In this document: positions 23,200-36,500 of the stretch, one piece after another | Layout: each line of letters begins with the position of its first letter | Numbering within the stretch: position 1 is the stretch's first letter | Assembly (NCBI GenBank): GCA_003118195.1 | Contig: BEXV01000312.1 | Location: 101,270 to 151,155 of the forward strand | DNA from: Hemicentrotus pulcherrimus | Taxonomy: Eukaryota; Echinodermata; Echinoidea; Camarodonta; Strongylocentrotidae | DNA: 49,886 nucleotides | Direction: 5' to 3' | Notes under the pieces: generated by a model | Seen by the model: the letters and a program-made list of their open reading frames with translations, nothing else | Told to the model about the DNA's origin: nothing | The model's database searches: none | Program-made: the position numbers and the translations under genes

Positions 23200-25730
23200 T
23201 ATATCAGTGATAAAATCTGTCAGAACATTTTAAAAACTGCACTGTAGTGTGTAGAGTATGACTGTTGACCATCTTTTGTTCATTTTGCATTTATAATGTA
23301 AAAAACAAAACATGAAATATACAGCACTAATCTACACATGTTGTTTTTTTTTTGTGAGAAAGTATATGTTTAGCTCTGTTTTTGTTTTCATTGCTGCTTA
23401 ATACCTCAGACACACAGATAAAACCAACAACAGACAAAAAAAAAAATAAAAAAAAAAAAAAAATAACCCCCAAATGACCCCCAAATTGGTCGATGTTAAA
23501 GCCCCTCTGCACTAGTTTGGCCATGAGGGATTAGACCTCCATTTATGGTCACTGACAGGTGGTCACCTCATCAAATCATTTCTCAATTAACATAAGAAAA
23601 AGAGGATCATGGGGGTCCAACAGGCACCGATTAGGCATTGCTTGCAATATAGAGGGCGCAAGTAGCTATAAGTAGTGCAGTGGGGCTTGCTTTAAGTCGG
23701 TTTGGCAGTGTGACAGGGGTGTCAATCATATTGGACTGACATTTTTCTATTTCCACATATAGGGTTAAATCAGCATTGAGACCAGTTTGTTTGTGTAATA
23801 CATGTAGCAGGTGCTAAATATGCTGTGTTGGTAAAAAAAAAAAAAATAGGCAAGAATTATACTACATAACAATAATTATATGCACAGTATTATCATGGTG
23901 TCAATGTGGCTGAAAATGGGATTTAGATGAAAAATACAAATAGTACAGGAGATTTAGAATAATTGTTATATTATACAGAACATTTTCTCAAAAATACTGT
24001 ATCCAAAAATTATAATGCTTTTTATTCATCCTACTTGTGAGCTCTTGTAGGTATTGGAAAAAATTAAGAAATTAAATTGCTGTCCCAAATGCTTATATCA
24101 TCTGCCATGAACCAGAAAGACATGAATTCCATTCTACTTAAACAAACACCCTTGTGGCTGTCCTCAGAGTTTTACAATTATGCATGAATGATAGCTGTTG
24201 TGTATATAAGATGCACAGTTAGGTTTGCCTGTCTATTGGGATTTTTAGAAAAAATACTGTGTAAAGTTCAAGGTTTCAATGTTTGTGTCGACGGATTATA
24301 TTGCAAAAATTGTTAACAAAATCAACTCGCACTCTGAACTGAACATTACGCTCAGTGTGAAATTCATTTCATAGTAATAGACGTATTTATTGTGAATGAT
24401 TAATAAAACGTGAATATTACAAGCATTCTTAAAAAGGACAAACATCATTTTTAAAGTCTAATATTTTGTTGAGTTTGTTTTATTATTTGTATGTTTTGCA
24501 CTGCTTCATATAGGAAACTTGTTAAGTATTTCTTAAATTCAAAGTTTTAAAGTTTGGTTCTGTAAGATATATGTAGTATGATTCGCAATAAGACAAATAG
24601 TGAATTGAAAAAGCATTCCCCTATATACTGGGAGCTCATTGCAAGAGGTTACATTTTGCATGTAGGCAAGTAAAGATCTTTTCAAATTTTTATTGACATT
24701 TAATTTCTAATTATTCACATTTTAAAATATAAGTTAAAATGTATAGCCCTATTGATTTTACCATTATGTATATTTTCACTTTTAGGATGTATTTTCATAA
24801 AATGGTGTATTATGGGTTGAAGTTATAAATGCATCTCCATACAAAACAAACTGTATGTGTATGATAAAGTATTTGTGGTGTATTATTTGTACATATGAAA
24901 GCATAGATAGTCGTTAACAATGTGGTATTTATGTAATGCAATCAAATAACATGTCATGCACATTTTATCTTTTAACTTGTGAACACAGTGTGAGGGTGTG
25001 AAACCCACTTGAAGTGCATTTGTATATCTTTGGAGAAATGAAGAAATTGAAAATGAACACATTTGTCTCGAGTTATTCTTGTGTGTTGACTTTTAGTATC
25101 TGCTCTTTTATGATTTTTAGCTTTTGAAAAATGAATACAAAAGGTGATCGAAACCAAAAGTAGGATGACATTCCTTTGAAATGACTTCCCTTGTTAGAAT
25201 CTATTATGTTTGGGTAATTGGTCCCAGGATACAATTATAATTCTTACTATTCTTCTTGAAGATGAACATTATTTGCCTCACTCAACATTCATCTCTTTTT
25301 TAACTTTCAGAGCTTTTTCTTATATTTTAAAGATAAAGACCAGTATTGGTAATGCCCTAATTTCAAAAAATGAAATGGAAGCTCTTTATTACCAATCATG
25401 TGAAAGAATATGTTTTGACTATTACATGATGGTAAAAATTTTGCTGGGAAACCGCTTACTAATTGATATATTTGGTAAATTAGTTTATAGGACTGTGAGA
25501 GATAAACGCATGTGTCGCGCATGTGTGCGTAGTCCCATATACATCTTTCTGTGTACAGCGCACTTGTAACTTTACCAAGACTGGGCAAAATTTCTTATCA
25601 TTTTGATGATTCCAGAACCTTGCAGTACACACCAGTACTTATATGCTACATGATCAACCTTTTTTGATCGATTCCACAACATTTCTTTCACAATGCAATC
25701 GCATGACCATAACTGGTCTTTATCTTTAAA
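23200..25730. other. AT-rich intergenic stretch
   Basis: Poly-A and poly-T runs lie at 23342-23353, 23438-23464 and 23834-23847. No exon is recognised. The 119-codon frame at 25210-25569 resembles nothing known and is AT-rich chance sequence. Confidence 0.45.
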
Positions 25731-26390
25731 GCCCAAGTCCACTCCAAAAATAACTTCCTTTCAATAGAACCAGAAAAATCAGACAAACCAATCAGAAAAA
25801 GTTTTAGCAAAATCAGATAACTAATAAGAAAGTCATGAATGTTTAATGACATGACAAACTTTGAAAATCACTACACAAATTGGCAACTCACTCATGAATC
25901 TGTGACGTATGGTCCTCACTATCCACTAATCATTTTCTTTATATTGATAATAGAAATTTCCTATTTTTACCCTTAGAATCTTATTTCTTCACACCAGCAT
26001 CCAAGTTAGATTGTTAGTAATATGTTTTTGTGGGATGCACAAATAAAGAGTAATTTTGATGAACTATTTATATAAAAATCAATAATTATGAAATACAATA
26101 CTCAGAAAATGTTATCAATTCTTCAAAATTCATAAAAGTTTTGGGGAAATGTCATGCACGCAATATTATACAAATCATAATATTTATAAAATGGGCAAAG
26201 GCATGGGGAAATCAAGTTTTGGGGGATAAAAAGGGATATTAATGGGATTAAGCTAAATAAAGCAATCGATAAGTTGTGAGGACATGACGTCCATAGTTTT
26301 ACATACTTTTTCAAAAATTCATAACTTTCTCATTAGTTATCAGATTTTGCTCAAACTTTTTTAAATTGGTTTTTCTGATTTTTCTACTTT
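25730..26390. mobile_element. Inverted-repeat element with about 70-bp arms
   Basis: 25771-25839 and 26318-26386 are reverse complements over about 70 bases with few mismatches; both contain gaaaaatcag, gcaaaatc and gataacta. The left side opens with an aagtccactccaaaaataac-type start that I associate with echinoid repeats. The interior has no transposase. Probably a non-autonomous DNA element, with ends not precisely defined. Confidence 0.7.
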
Positions 26391-26870
26391 TATTATACAC
26401 GTTATGTTAAACAATTCAACTGCATTTTTGACCATAACAATACCTTACTAGGGAGTTATCCAATGAATAACTATTTGGGCAATAAGCTTCTTGTAACCAC
26501 CACATGTCTAAAACACATAAAGCAGAGATTGTGAAAATTAACATCCCATTCAAGTAAGTCTGGACCAGCAGACTATAGCAACCAGCCATTTGGGGGAAAC
26601 CATAGAATAATCAGATTTTGCCAGATTTGACCCATTCCAGAGGTCATCAGTGAGTCATAAGAGGTCATGATTGGGGGTGGATATGTGACTACTTCACACA
26701 TGATTCATATCTCTTCTTACCAGTAACTACCTATAAATGGATTAGAGTGGGCTTGGTATGAAATCACCCTATTAATCATGAAAATCTTTTTTGGGATATA
26801 ATCCTGGTCAAGATCTTGCAACTCAAGCTGTCTTTACACCTCAAATTCCCTCACCTATCTGGCAATGTGG
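26391..26870. other. Intergenic stretch
   Basis: No gene or element recognised. Confidence 0.4.
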
Positions 26871-26874
26871 TCTC

Positions 26875-26877
26875 TCA

Positions 26878-26918
<41 letters not shown>

Positions 26919-27192
26919 CCTGCCCCCCCCTGTATTTCCCTCTCTGTGTCTCTCTGCCTGCCACTCTGTCTGCCTCTCTGTCTGTCTCTTTGACTGTCAC
27001 TGTACTGTGTTTCCCCCTCTCTCTGTCTGCCCTGTCTGGATGTGTCTGTGTCTGTTTCTCTGTCTCCCTCTCCCTGTCCCTGTTTCTGTCTGTGTGTATC
27101 TCTCTCCTTCTCTCTCTCTCTCTCTCTCCCCCTCTCTCTCTCTCTCTTTCTCACTCTCTTTCTCACTCCTCCCATCCCTCTCTCTTCTTGAT
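26875..27192. repeat. CT-rich microsatellite tract
   Basis: About 320 bases are almost purely pyrimidine-biased on the + strand: a pure (TC)n run at 26880-26911, then interrupted TCTCTC, CTGTCTG and CCCTCTC mixtures. Long open frames in three frames here are by-products of the low complexity. Confidence 0.9.
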
Positions 27193-28010
27193 ATCTGAGT
27201 TTTTTTTCATATAGGCCTACCATTACAATCAATTTCCACAGTTTTATTTTTCTCTTTGTTAACACAGTTAGCCAGGAGGTCTATGCACTGAAATTTTGTC
27301 TGCCTCTTTGTAATTCGAGATGAAACACACCTTAATAGAACAATAAATAAAAGAGGCCTCTCTCATCTACAAAACTGAGAGTGTGCATGCTATGTATGCC
27401 TAAATGAAGAGAATTGGACTTCAAACTCCTATGGAATAAAGTAATGCATTGAGGTATCTGCTTCATAGGATTGACAGGGTGGATTCCACTATTTTAGGTG
27501 TGCTTTCCACTCTAAACAAAATGATCCTTAGACCAGGGCCTCCCACCAACCTGCTCGGACCATGGACCTACGTAACTATGGCTTCCCGGCCCAAAAGTGA
27601 ATTTCCAGTAGGCATTGCACTCTATGTGGTTGGGTCGAAACTGTCAACAATATTCAATAGCACCATGAGAACAGTAGCCTTCTCTCTGACATCATCTCAG
27701 CTTCCTCTGTTATGCTTTTTGATAACTTTGCCAGGTTTTTGAGGGACAAGTGTATTTTGTATGCTGAACAGATGGAATGCCCATAGTTACAGGCTTGAAA
27801 ACAACCAGACACAGACAAACATTCAGGCCCACATTCCACAAAGTACAATTCACATTATAGGCCGTAGTTCTTTTTTTTGTGTGTGTGTGTGTAGTGTGTA
27901 AAATATTCAGAGTTGTATTCAACACCATAAAAAGTGCTGTGTGAATACTGGTAAATATCAAGATTCTCGCAAATAACTTCAACTTCAAAAGTTTATAAAG
28001 AAAAAGACAG
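27193..28010. other. Intergenic stretch
   Basis: Contains a short (GT)n run at 27880-27892. No gene recognised. Confidence 0.4.
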
Positions 28011-28745
28011 ATGGACATATGAGTAAATAGATGGAATGGAATATAACAGATTGATGGAATAGAAATAAAATACTTGGTAGATAGAATGACATACTATGCA
28101 AAGATGAATAAATCAAGGGACAGATAGATTATAGAAAGAATGAAAGACACAAATAGGTGAAATGACAGACATAGAAGGATTGACAGAAATAGATAGCCTG
28201 AATCAGACATAAGTTAAAGAAACTGCAGATTGGTGGAATGACAGATTTCCTTCTTCAATATATGTCTTTCATTCTTTCAATCAATGTCTTTAATTCCATT
28301 TGTCATTGATAGATAGAAGGAATGACAGATAAAGGAAGGAGTGTAAAACAGAGCGAGATAAGAGGAATTACAGATATAAATAGGAATGACAAATGGAATT
28401 TAAGACAATGATTGAGAGAATGTCAGACATATATTGAAGAAGGAATGACAGATGGATAGAAGAGATGATAGCCAAATATAAAAGGATTGGCAGACAGATA
28501 GGTACACAGAATGACAGGAATGGATACAATGAATGACAAGCATAGAAAGGACAGATAGAAGGAATGGCAGAGATAGACTGAATGACAGATAGATGGAAGG
28601 AGTGTATAACAGAGAGATAAGAGGAATTACAGATATAAAGAGGAATGACAAATGAATTAAAGACATTGATTGAAAGAATGACAGACATAGTATGGAAAAA
28701 TATGGAATGACAGACTTACAGATAAAAAGAATGACAGATAAAAAT
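28011..28745. repeat. Minisatellite of GAATGACAGAT-type units with higher-order and inverted copies
   Basis: Degenerate units around aatgacagatagaagg repeat throughout. A larger block at about 28321-28435 recurs at about 28581-28690 (offset 260). The segment 28247-28307 is the inverted copy of 28385-28445. Open frames on the - strand here (rich in Ile, Ser and Leu) are by-products. Confidence 0.85.
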
Positions 28746-31700
28746 AAAAAGAGAAACATCTGTCACCATGTCTAGCAAAGCATGATCACCACAACACCCT
28801 CATCACAACTATAGAAAAACAGCAGTTGCAGAAATTATAATAATTACTGCTCAGATGAATGAAATGAACCCTGAGGTTACATTTTGATTGATATATCAGC
28901 AAGTGGGTGGCATGTGCAGCGTAATTGAAAATTCAGAAGAAAAATAATCTTGCAGAAAAATAACGAGAATGGCAAAACCTGTCCAAGTCATTTACATGAA
29001 TGAAAGCTTTAATGTCAATCATCCATGTACCCGATTTTCTTCTTTCTTTCATGCAAGTAGATTTAGATTTTAGCACTGTAAGGAGGTGAGATATCCAATT
29101 TTCGAAAAATTATCAATGTTAAGTTGACTAACGGTACTTGTGAAAACTTGGAAGAAAAGACCAACTTTCTTTACAGGAAGTTTTGAAGAAACAAAGTAAT
29201 TTCAGTGAGTTTGTCAAATATATAAATGTAGAATATATTTTTTTAAATATAGACTACTGCAAAAGAGGGAAGTTCATTAACACTTTGTATGTGTTGCATT
29301 TCTAACCAATAGCCTATACATAAACATCAGGAAAATATGGGTTTGGAGTATAATCATTTTAAAGAGAGATCATAACTTAAATGAAGAATGTTGTGTCAAA
29401 ATATGAATACGTAAAAAACGTACTACTTGGCAGCTCTTGTAAATACTCATAAATTGTGGGGATTGTCCTTACATCAAATAATATAAACAGGGCAATTGTT
29501 ATTTTCTTTTAATATGACATTTATTGATCTTGATACTTTTTATGACATGAGTTGTATGGTAATCACAAAGAATTCATGAAAGCAATTGTAAAGAAATCTA
29601 GTTTAAAAAGCTACAAAACTTTAGTTTAGTAACAATTTGTACATGTTCAATATGTACTGGTGTACAGTTACAGTATATATCAAATTCAAATATACAAAGT
29701 GTAAATAAATATACAGAGAAAACAGAAATCAACGACTTGAAAATGCGTAACTTATTTAGTACATAAAGAAATAAAGAAAGATTCCTTGACTACTTTCTAA
29801 TCTAGCAAGAAGTGTGTGTGTGTAACATTAAAACTACATAAATAAATATGTAAAAACATGTATCAATGATATCTGCATATTTCAAAGGAAAATGTTATAT
29901 GAACATCCATAACATACTTTCTTTGGCTTTGGAGGATATTGACAACTTCATGTTTTCTTTGACAGTTATAAAGGACAAACAAATTGTATCAAAACAAATT
30001 TCTACCTTTCAAAATGCTATTATTATTTGAGCTTTGAAATTGTATCAAAACTTTAGAAGTAACTCAAATTGGTGTGGTTCTGTTCACTACAACATTTATC
30101 ATGGAGTTTTTTCTAAAACAACAAAGATGTGTTTCTGGGTTAAATGAGAAATAAGTCGAAATAACTGCATTCATAATTCTTGAAACTAAAACTTAAGACT
30201 ATCTACAGAATAAGTATTATACCACATAACATCATAAATGTTCACTTCTATAACATGGACAAATAGAGAGGAAAAAAAAAGATTCATAATATAATATAAA
30301 TCAAGTGAACATGATTCTTTTTACATAATCTCTCTGTTAGCCATCTTCACTCCAAATTCTCATTCTCATAAGAATTATCACAATTCATAATATTCCAGAT
30401 ACTTCTTTTTCACACTACCTGCTGTGGTCATCTTTAAAGCAGATGATATTAAAAAACAAGTGTTTCTCTACCAATCCTTTCTTCTCACTTCCACAATTTG
30501 TTTTGTTTTTAAGAAAATTGTCAACAAACAAAATGAATATGAACGAAAATTGATTCAATAGCACATGCTCATCTGAAGAAAAAAAGACTGAGAGATACCT
30601 TCTTTCCTAACAAACTATCAAAGCAATTTAACATTATCAAACAGAATCAAACAAAACATCCACTTCTAAAATCAATATCACAAATAGACATAATAAATAA
30701 ACAATGTATTTACCTCTGAATAAATAATTAATTTACAAATCATCTGTTTGGACCCAGGTGGGAATTGATACCATTTTACAAAGAAATAACACCTTTCTGG
30801 CTCCAAACAGACACAATATCCCCTTCATGATATCTTATGATCATAACAAAATGCTCAACAAAAGCAAATTATAACAATAAGCTAGATATGAACACAAAAT
30901 AATCACCCCAAAATCTTTCATAAGTATTGACAACCCAAGATTATTCAAAACAAAAAATGACATACCAGAATATCTATAAACTTGTGCATCAAAACTTAAA
31001 CAGGATTTGCAGTTAAACATTAAGAAAAAGAACTAACAAATCATATTGCACTATTCTAACGGAAACAAAATGATAAGAAAGTTTCCACAACAAAAATAAT
31101 AAAGACATTAGCTTTATCATAAGACATAACTTCATGGAAAACCAAACTTTTCTTGCATAATATGGTACATACATGTACATGTCAACAGTATAAAAATCAC
31201 ACTGTTGGCATCAGGTTCATAAAAAAATTGGTCCGATTCCATTTTACTAAACATGCACACAGATCACATAGTATGTACTATTGCCCACTCATGAATTGAC
31301 AGAAAAAGAGTAGGTATTCTTTCAAGGTCGCCCAATGTTAATATAATTAATCGCAAGAAACCAGCGATTCTATTCAATAAACTGCCATGCTATAAAATTT
31401 GGAAGAGTTATCTCATTATGAGGCACTGAGTGGGGATTAAATATCAATTGAATAAATACTTGCATTATTCAAACACATACTAATCAAAAACTAACATGAT
31501 TATATTTCATCAAATCGAATGTCGTTAGGTGAAATTACTTCTTTTGTCCTCTTTTTCAATGTAATCTACTTCTCAATGGGGAAACTGCTTCCACTTTGCA
31601 TGTATTTCATGCTTTATTTCCATTCACCTGATAGATATTGATTGCCCTTATCTGTGTATATATTGCAATCATATTTATCAATCATGCAAACATTTCAAGA

Positions 31701-33306
31701 CCTGAAATACACATACAGTCTTCTCAAAATGTCCATTCTTTTTTGTAAAAGCTTGTCCAAATGGCTGGGAAACCATGATGGATAAGTTTTTCAAAGAAAT
31801 ATTTAACCATAACTTTACACCGAACATATGATAAACATACTATCTACATGTACGACAGTACTTAACCTGTTTGCACCGTGATAACTGATAAATATATACA
31901 ACAGTAAAGACAAAATTATATAGAAAGGTCATATATTGCAAAACAGGTGCGCGCTGTGTACGTGTGAAAAAAAGAGTATCGTACAAGATATACTACACAA
32001 AGAGACAGGTTTTGAAGATGTCTGTTGAAAAACATATTTAAGGTTAGTATTAGATGACGACTAACCAATCATCGGTTAGCACTCGCGATAAGCCCCACCC
32101 AGCTATATGTTTTTTGTACGATACGACATTCACATTGAAAGTGCACCTTGATTCTTTGAGTTTTTGTTCAAACAGCTGCTTAAGTATACAATAATTAGTT
32201 ATGCAATGTTTAGGCTAGAAAATGATATCTACGGTACTTACGGTATTGTTTAGCTACAAAATTCTTGTACACATGTATGTACAGTTCACAACTTAATTAT
32301 TCATATCCCTTGTAAATAAAGCTTTTTTTAAGGATGAAAAGTAGACTGGTTGAACTAAATGTAGGACCTTTGTTCAATACAAAGATGTAAGCTTTAATAT
32401 GTCACATTCTTAAGAAACTGAAATCAGGACAGATCAATATTGAATTGTTAACCCGCTGACTACTGAATTATCTTATTCCCATAGGCTTAACACAGGGACC
32501 ACCAGGTTCCCGTAAGCAATGGGTTAACTGTAGTGGCTACATGTATACAATGTATACTGGGAATTTTTTGAAGTCTGAACAGGGTGTTTTCATGTATAGA
32601 GTAATTAGCAGCCTTTCACATGGATAATAGTAGAACCACAAGTCACCGTCATCAATCCATGAAATCTATCCCACAATCTTCCTGTAACTGATCCTCAACG
32701 TCATGTATGTTCCAGGGAGGAAGTTCAAGATCTCATAATTTGTGATCAGACCACATGATACATGCCACATTTTTGGACAAGTTTAACGTGTTTCCACCTT
32801 ATGAAAGTTGAAAACAATGGTGAGACAATATTGACTGGTTTGTGAGTAACCAGACAGCCGTACAATGCACAATTTTAAGGCAAAATAGATATCATGAAGT
32901 TAAGTAGGCAAGAGTATCTACTGCAGCATCACATAACAGATTAGGGCCCAAGGTTCGTGATTGATGAAAGAATATGGAAGTTAAGATTCATTACACAGTC
33001 CTTAGCTTGGATAATGACATGCCGTAATCCTAATCTTTTACCATTAGTCCTGCTTAACGAAACTTCTGATGTCATGTGATGTAACAATGCACCATGAGAT
33101 AGGTGAACATTTTTGTTTAAAGTAAATTGTCCATTACAAGAGTAACAGTAATACAAAAATAATCTTCTCTTTAAAGAAACATCAACACTTGGTCTTGGAA
33201 CTGCTTTTACTGCAAATCATGTTAGATGAATGATGAACTTTCTTTTGAGGATATCATCCTGTAGCAGGTTTTTGTTCTCTCTTTGTACTGATTCTGTTAT
33301 AGATCA
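28746..33306. other. AT-rich stretch, partly probable 3' UTR of the LHFPL2-like gene
   Basis: No coding exon recognised. The 3' end of the - strand gene must lie here; a - strand AATAAA at 31613-31618 is one candidate signal. An 11-bp perfect inverted repeat lies at 31976-31986 and 32114-32124. Confidence 0.4.
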
Positions 33307-33563
33307 TCATGGTAGACATATTATGTACTTTCCTTTTAAGATCTCATCCTGTACATCATCACTGGATGTTGCGATCTCTGCCTGGACCGAGAGCACAGCC
33401 GAGATAAAAGTAGCCACGGTGGAGCCCACAGCAACATAGAAAGACCAGCCTATGGCACAGGTTCCGGGCTGGAAGGGGGCAGCATCAGGTCCGCACAGGT
33501 CCTGGACCCGCTCTGCACCCCATCCTGCAGGGTAGAAGACTAAGGAGATCAGGATCAACAGAC
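33307..33563 (-). CDS. lhfpl2: LHFPL2-like coding exon 2 (residues 156-240)
   Basis: Codes the third span from LLILISLVFYPAGWG, the second outside loop with C179 and C191, the fourth span, and the cytoplasmic tail ending ICLP with TGA at 33307-33309. The acceptor AG is at 33565-33564, so the open frame upstream of it (to 33687) is intron. Confidence 0.95.
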
Positions 33564-36500
33564 CTGCAAGGATGATAGAGAAGGAAAATAGGTTTGGATG
33601 ATTAGGCATGTTGGAGTGAAAATCATTGTAAACTCTCATTATCATGGCCTGATTAGGTGCATTGTCTGACTTAACAATTAAAAACAAACATGATACAGGT
33701 CACGTCTGACCTAAAAAGTGCAAGTACCTCTTCCCCTATCTCTCACATGAAGGGTAAACACCCTGTAGTCCCCACAGTAACCAAACTGCACTGTGGGCAA
33801 CAATTAGGACAGCTTTCCCCTCTGGTGCGCTTTCAACCGCATTCCCCGTACCCTGGGGACCTTCCCTTCCATTAATTCCCAACAATGACATCCCAATCAG
33901 GAGATAAATGGTTTTCAGAAAGCCAACTAAGCCGTAAAGATCAGCTTCCTTTCAGACCAACAATAGAGAGAAGTGTTCGTTTAAAAATTGTGATATTAGT
34001 GAAACAAATTGCTGTATTGGTATGGAAGTAGACATCACAATAGCCTGCCATCTTAATTGCATCGTCAAACTGATGAGTAAGAGGGAAAACATCAATAATG
34101 GTATTAAATGAGCCTTGTTGTTTGCTCCCAGTAGGTTTTTCTTTTAAACATTGTATGAGTAAGAAAGTTCTCAAATCATATGTGCTTCCGATCATTCTGT
34201 CTCCTTATAAGGCAAATTGAAAAAGTAATGTATGCATGGAATAGAATAAAAAAAAGTCCATGAATATCATTATCACCTGTTTATTAAACTAAAAACAGTA
34301 AGTAATTTCTGTACGTTAATTGGTAGACTGACACATACATTTTTGCATGGCTACAAAACAAGATCTAGCATGATCTTGATGAATGAACAATTGATATCCA
34401 TATTTCTCCTTTCATCATTCAGTATTTTCATTAAACTTTCATAGTTCTCACTTGACAAAAAGGGGTATTAAACAAAATCATTGTTATTAAATCAAGTCTG
34501 TGCTCTGATGGTAGTTTATTGGCTATAATGTTGGTCACTTTTTGTGCATGTATGATAAAGGATTAAACCTCATTTAAGTTTGAGCATTGTGTAATTAAAT
34601 ACGTTATGGTACAAGTGTTGAATGTTGACTAAATCAGGGGAATTGGGGTGAGGGGGAGGGGCAGTTGTCCCTCCCATGATTTTAGATATAATTGCGAATA
34701 AAAGGAGTGAAACCGTAAATTCATTCATGCCTTTACCCGTAAGCTTCAAGCTAATATTCTTGTAATGGAAGTATGGAACTACATTTTTAGAGAAAGTAGC
34801 TGTATATAAATTTGCAGAGTTTTTAAAAAAGAACTAGCATAAACTTGCTCTTTGCAGTAAATTAAATTTATTGAAAAACACACAAGGACAAGGTGCTCTA
34901 ACGTGTCATCAACCTAGAGTATCAGTATTTCTTAATTTCCTTGTTTTCCTTAGCTCATTATTCAGCAGTTTATCACTTTCTGCTGTATTCATCTGGCAGG
35001 TATATTATTAGTACTTTAAAGTATTGGACATGAGTGTAAATTGATTCATAATAGTTTTTTTGTTTAAAATCATCAGAAATCAATATTATCTTTGACTCGA
35101 TTGAAATTGAAATATTTATCACTTTGGCTTTTTATTCTTTACCTTGCACCTTATGTTCATATGACCCAAGACTTCAAAATAAAATTTAGTCAAGGATTTA
35201 CACATTCCAATACTCTAATATGTGATGCATACTTAAAAAATTGCCAAACCCAGGCTTGAACATTTTACAATTCTCAGACATGCAATACAGAAACTTTCAA
35301 GAATTAGAAAACCATATCACAAGCTCTTTCCATTTGTCAAGAACCATAATTTACCCCAAGGCATAACCACAGACAGACTTTTAGCTCCTACAAACACACC
35401 TTCCTACTGGATCAGTATGTCCAGGGCACCAATTTACTTTGACTAACGAACATGCTTCATACTTGGCCGCTCAGAAATCAATCCAAAATCAGATTTCCCT
35501 TCATTAGCTCACTGGGGGCTGCCATTAATTGAATATCACCAGGAGCTTAGAGGCGTAATTTCCTGAAAGGCAGACTTATTTTTCATTTGTGCAAACCTAT
35601 TCATTTGTCCTCCTAGGGTAGAATGAGGAACTTGAGCCTTGAGGTATGGCTAAGTGTTAAAAATGCTGAAGGCTATAAAGTTTGAAAGATGACTAAACTA
35701 GAGACAAATTAAAAACAAGAAAATTCCCATTCACAAAACTTCTCTCATAGCAACCATCATGTTCCCCGTCCAGAAACAATTCTCTTGTCACATATACTGT
35801 AGCTGTATCTATTCTGAATCTGAATATATTTACAGTATAGCTCATATTCCATTTTGTAATTTGTTTCATCCTTGAGGGGAGGCACATGGCATTATTCCAT
35901 ACATATCCATCGCAATACCATCGAATCCATCCATCCATAAATTTCATCTCATTTACACCACGCCTGAATAATTCTGAATCAAAAGAGTATTCAATGTCAG
36001 TCTTCAAATAAAAAACCTAGTCCAAGTCATAACATAATGCAATGTAAAGTAAAATGGTGAGGATTCGAGAATGCGGGTACAAAGTAAACTCTCGTTTTCC
36101 CCCTCAAACATTCATATCTTTAAACAGAGGGTACATTACCTTTTGAATTCAATGGAGCTCATTGGTATTCATTAAACGTCACCTCAAAATTTCTCTGGAA
36201 ACAAACAAATAATTACAGGTCTTGATGAGCAGACTACAAGCATAAAAGGGGAAAAGTCTTAAAAATTATGCACAGTTGAAGAAAAGATAATTTGAATGAA
36301 ATGAACTGGAATGTAACCATTCTGATTATTTTTGCCCAAACAGATGATGGGAGAAAGTAAGAAGTCAATAAATGATTCCTGAGAGTAGTTGAGATGGAGT
36401 GTCAAATAAATTGGTTTGGATCATTACTTCTCCCTCCCCTGGGAACAAGAACCATTACCCAATCATCCATTTAGCATCCCTCACACTCGACCTCACTCAC

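Noticed and set aside
26791..27265. Three overlapping open frames of 132-136 codons on both strands
   Set aside because: They arise from the CT-rich low-complexity tract (Ser-Leu or Arg-Glu repeats) and have no domain.
28011..28745. CRISPR-like spaced repeats
   Set aside because: Units are degenerate, directly abutting and vary in length, as in a minisatellite; the genome is eukaryotic.
28368..28759. Open frames of 106 and 119 codons on the - strand
   Set aside because: By-products of the minisatellite; hydrophobic-looking text comes from the repeat composition.
35693..36007. 104-codon - strand frame within the LHFPL2-like intron
   Set aside because: No similarity to any family I know and no supporting neighbours; length is within chance for this span.
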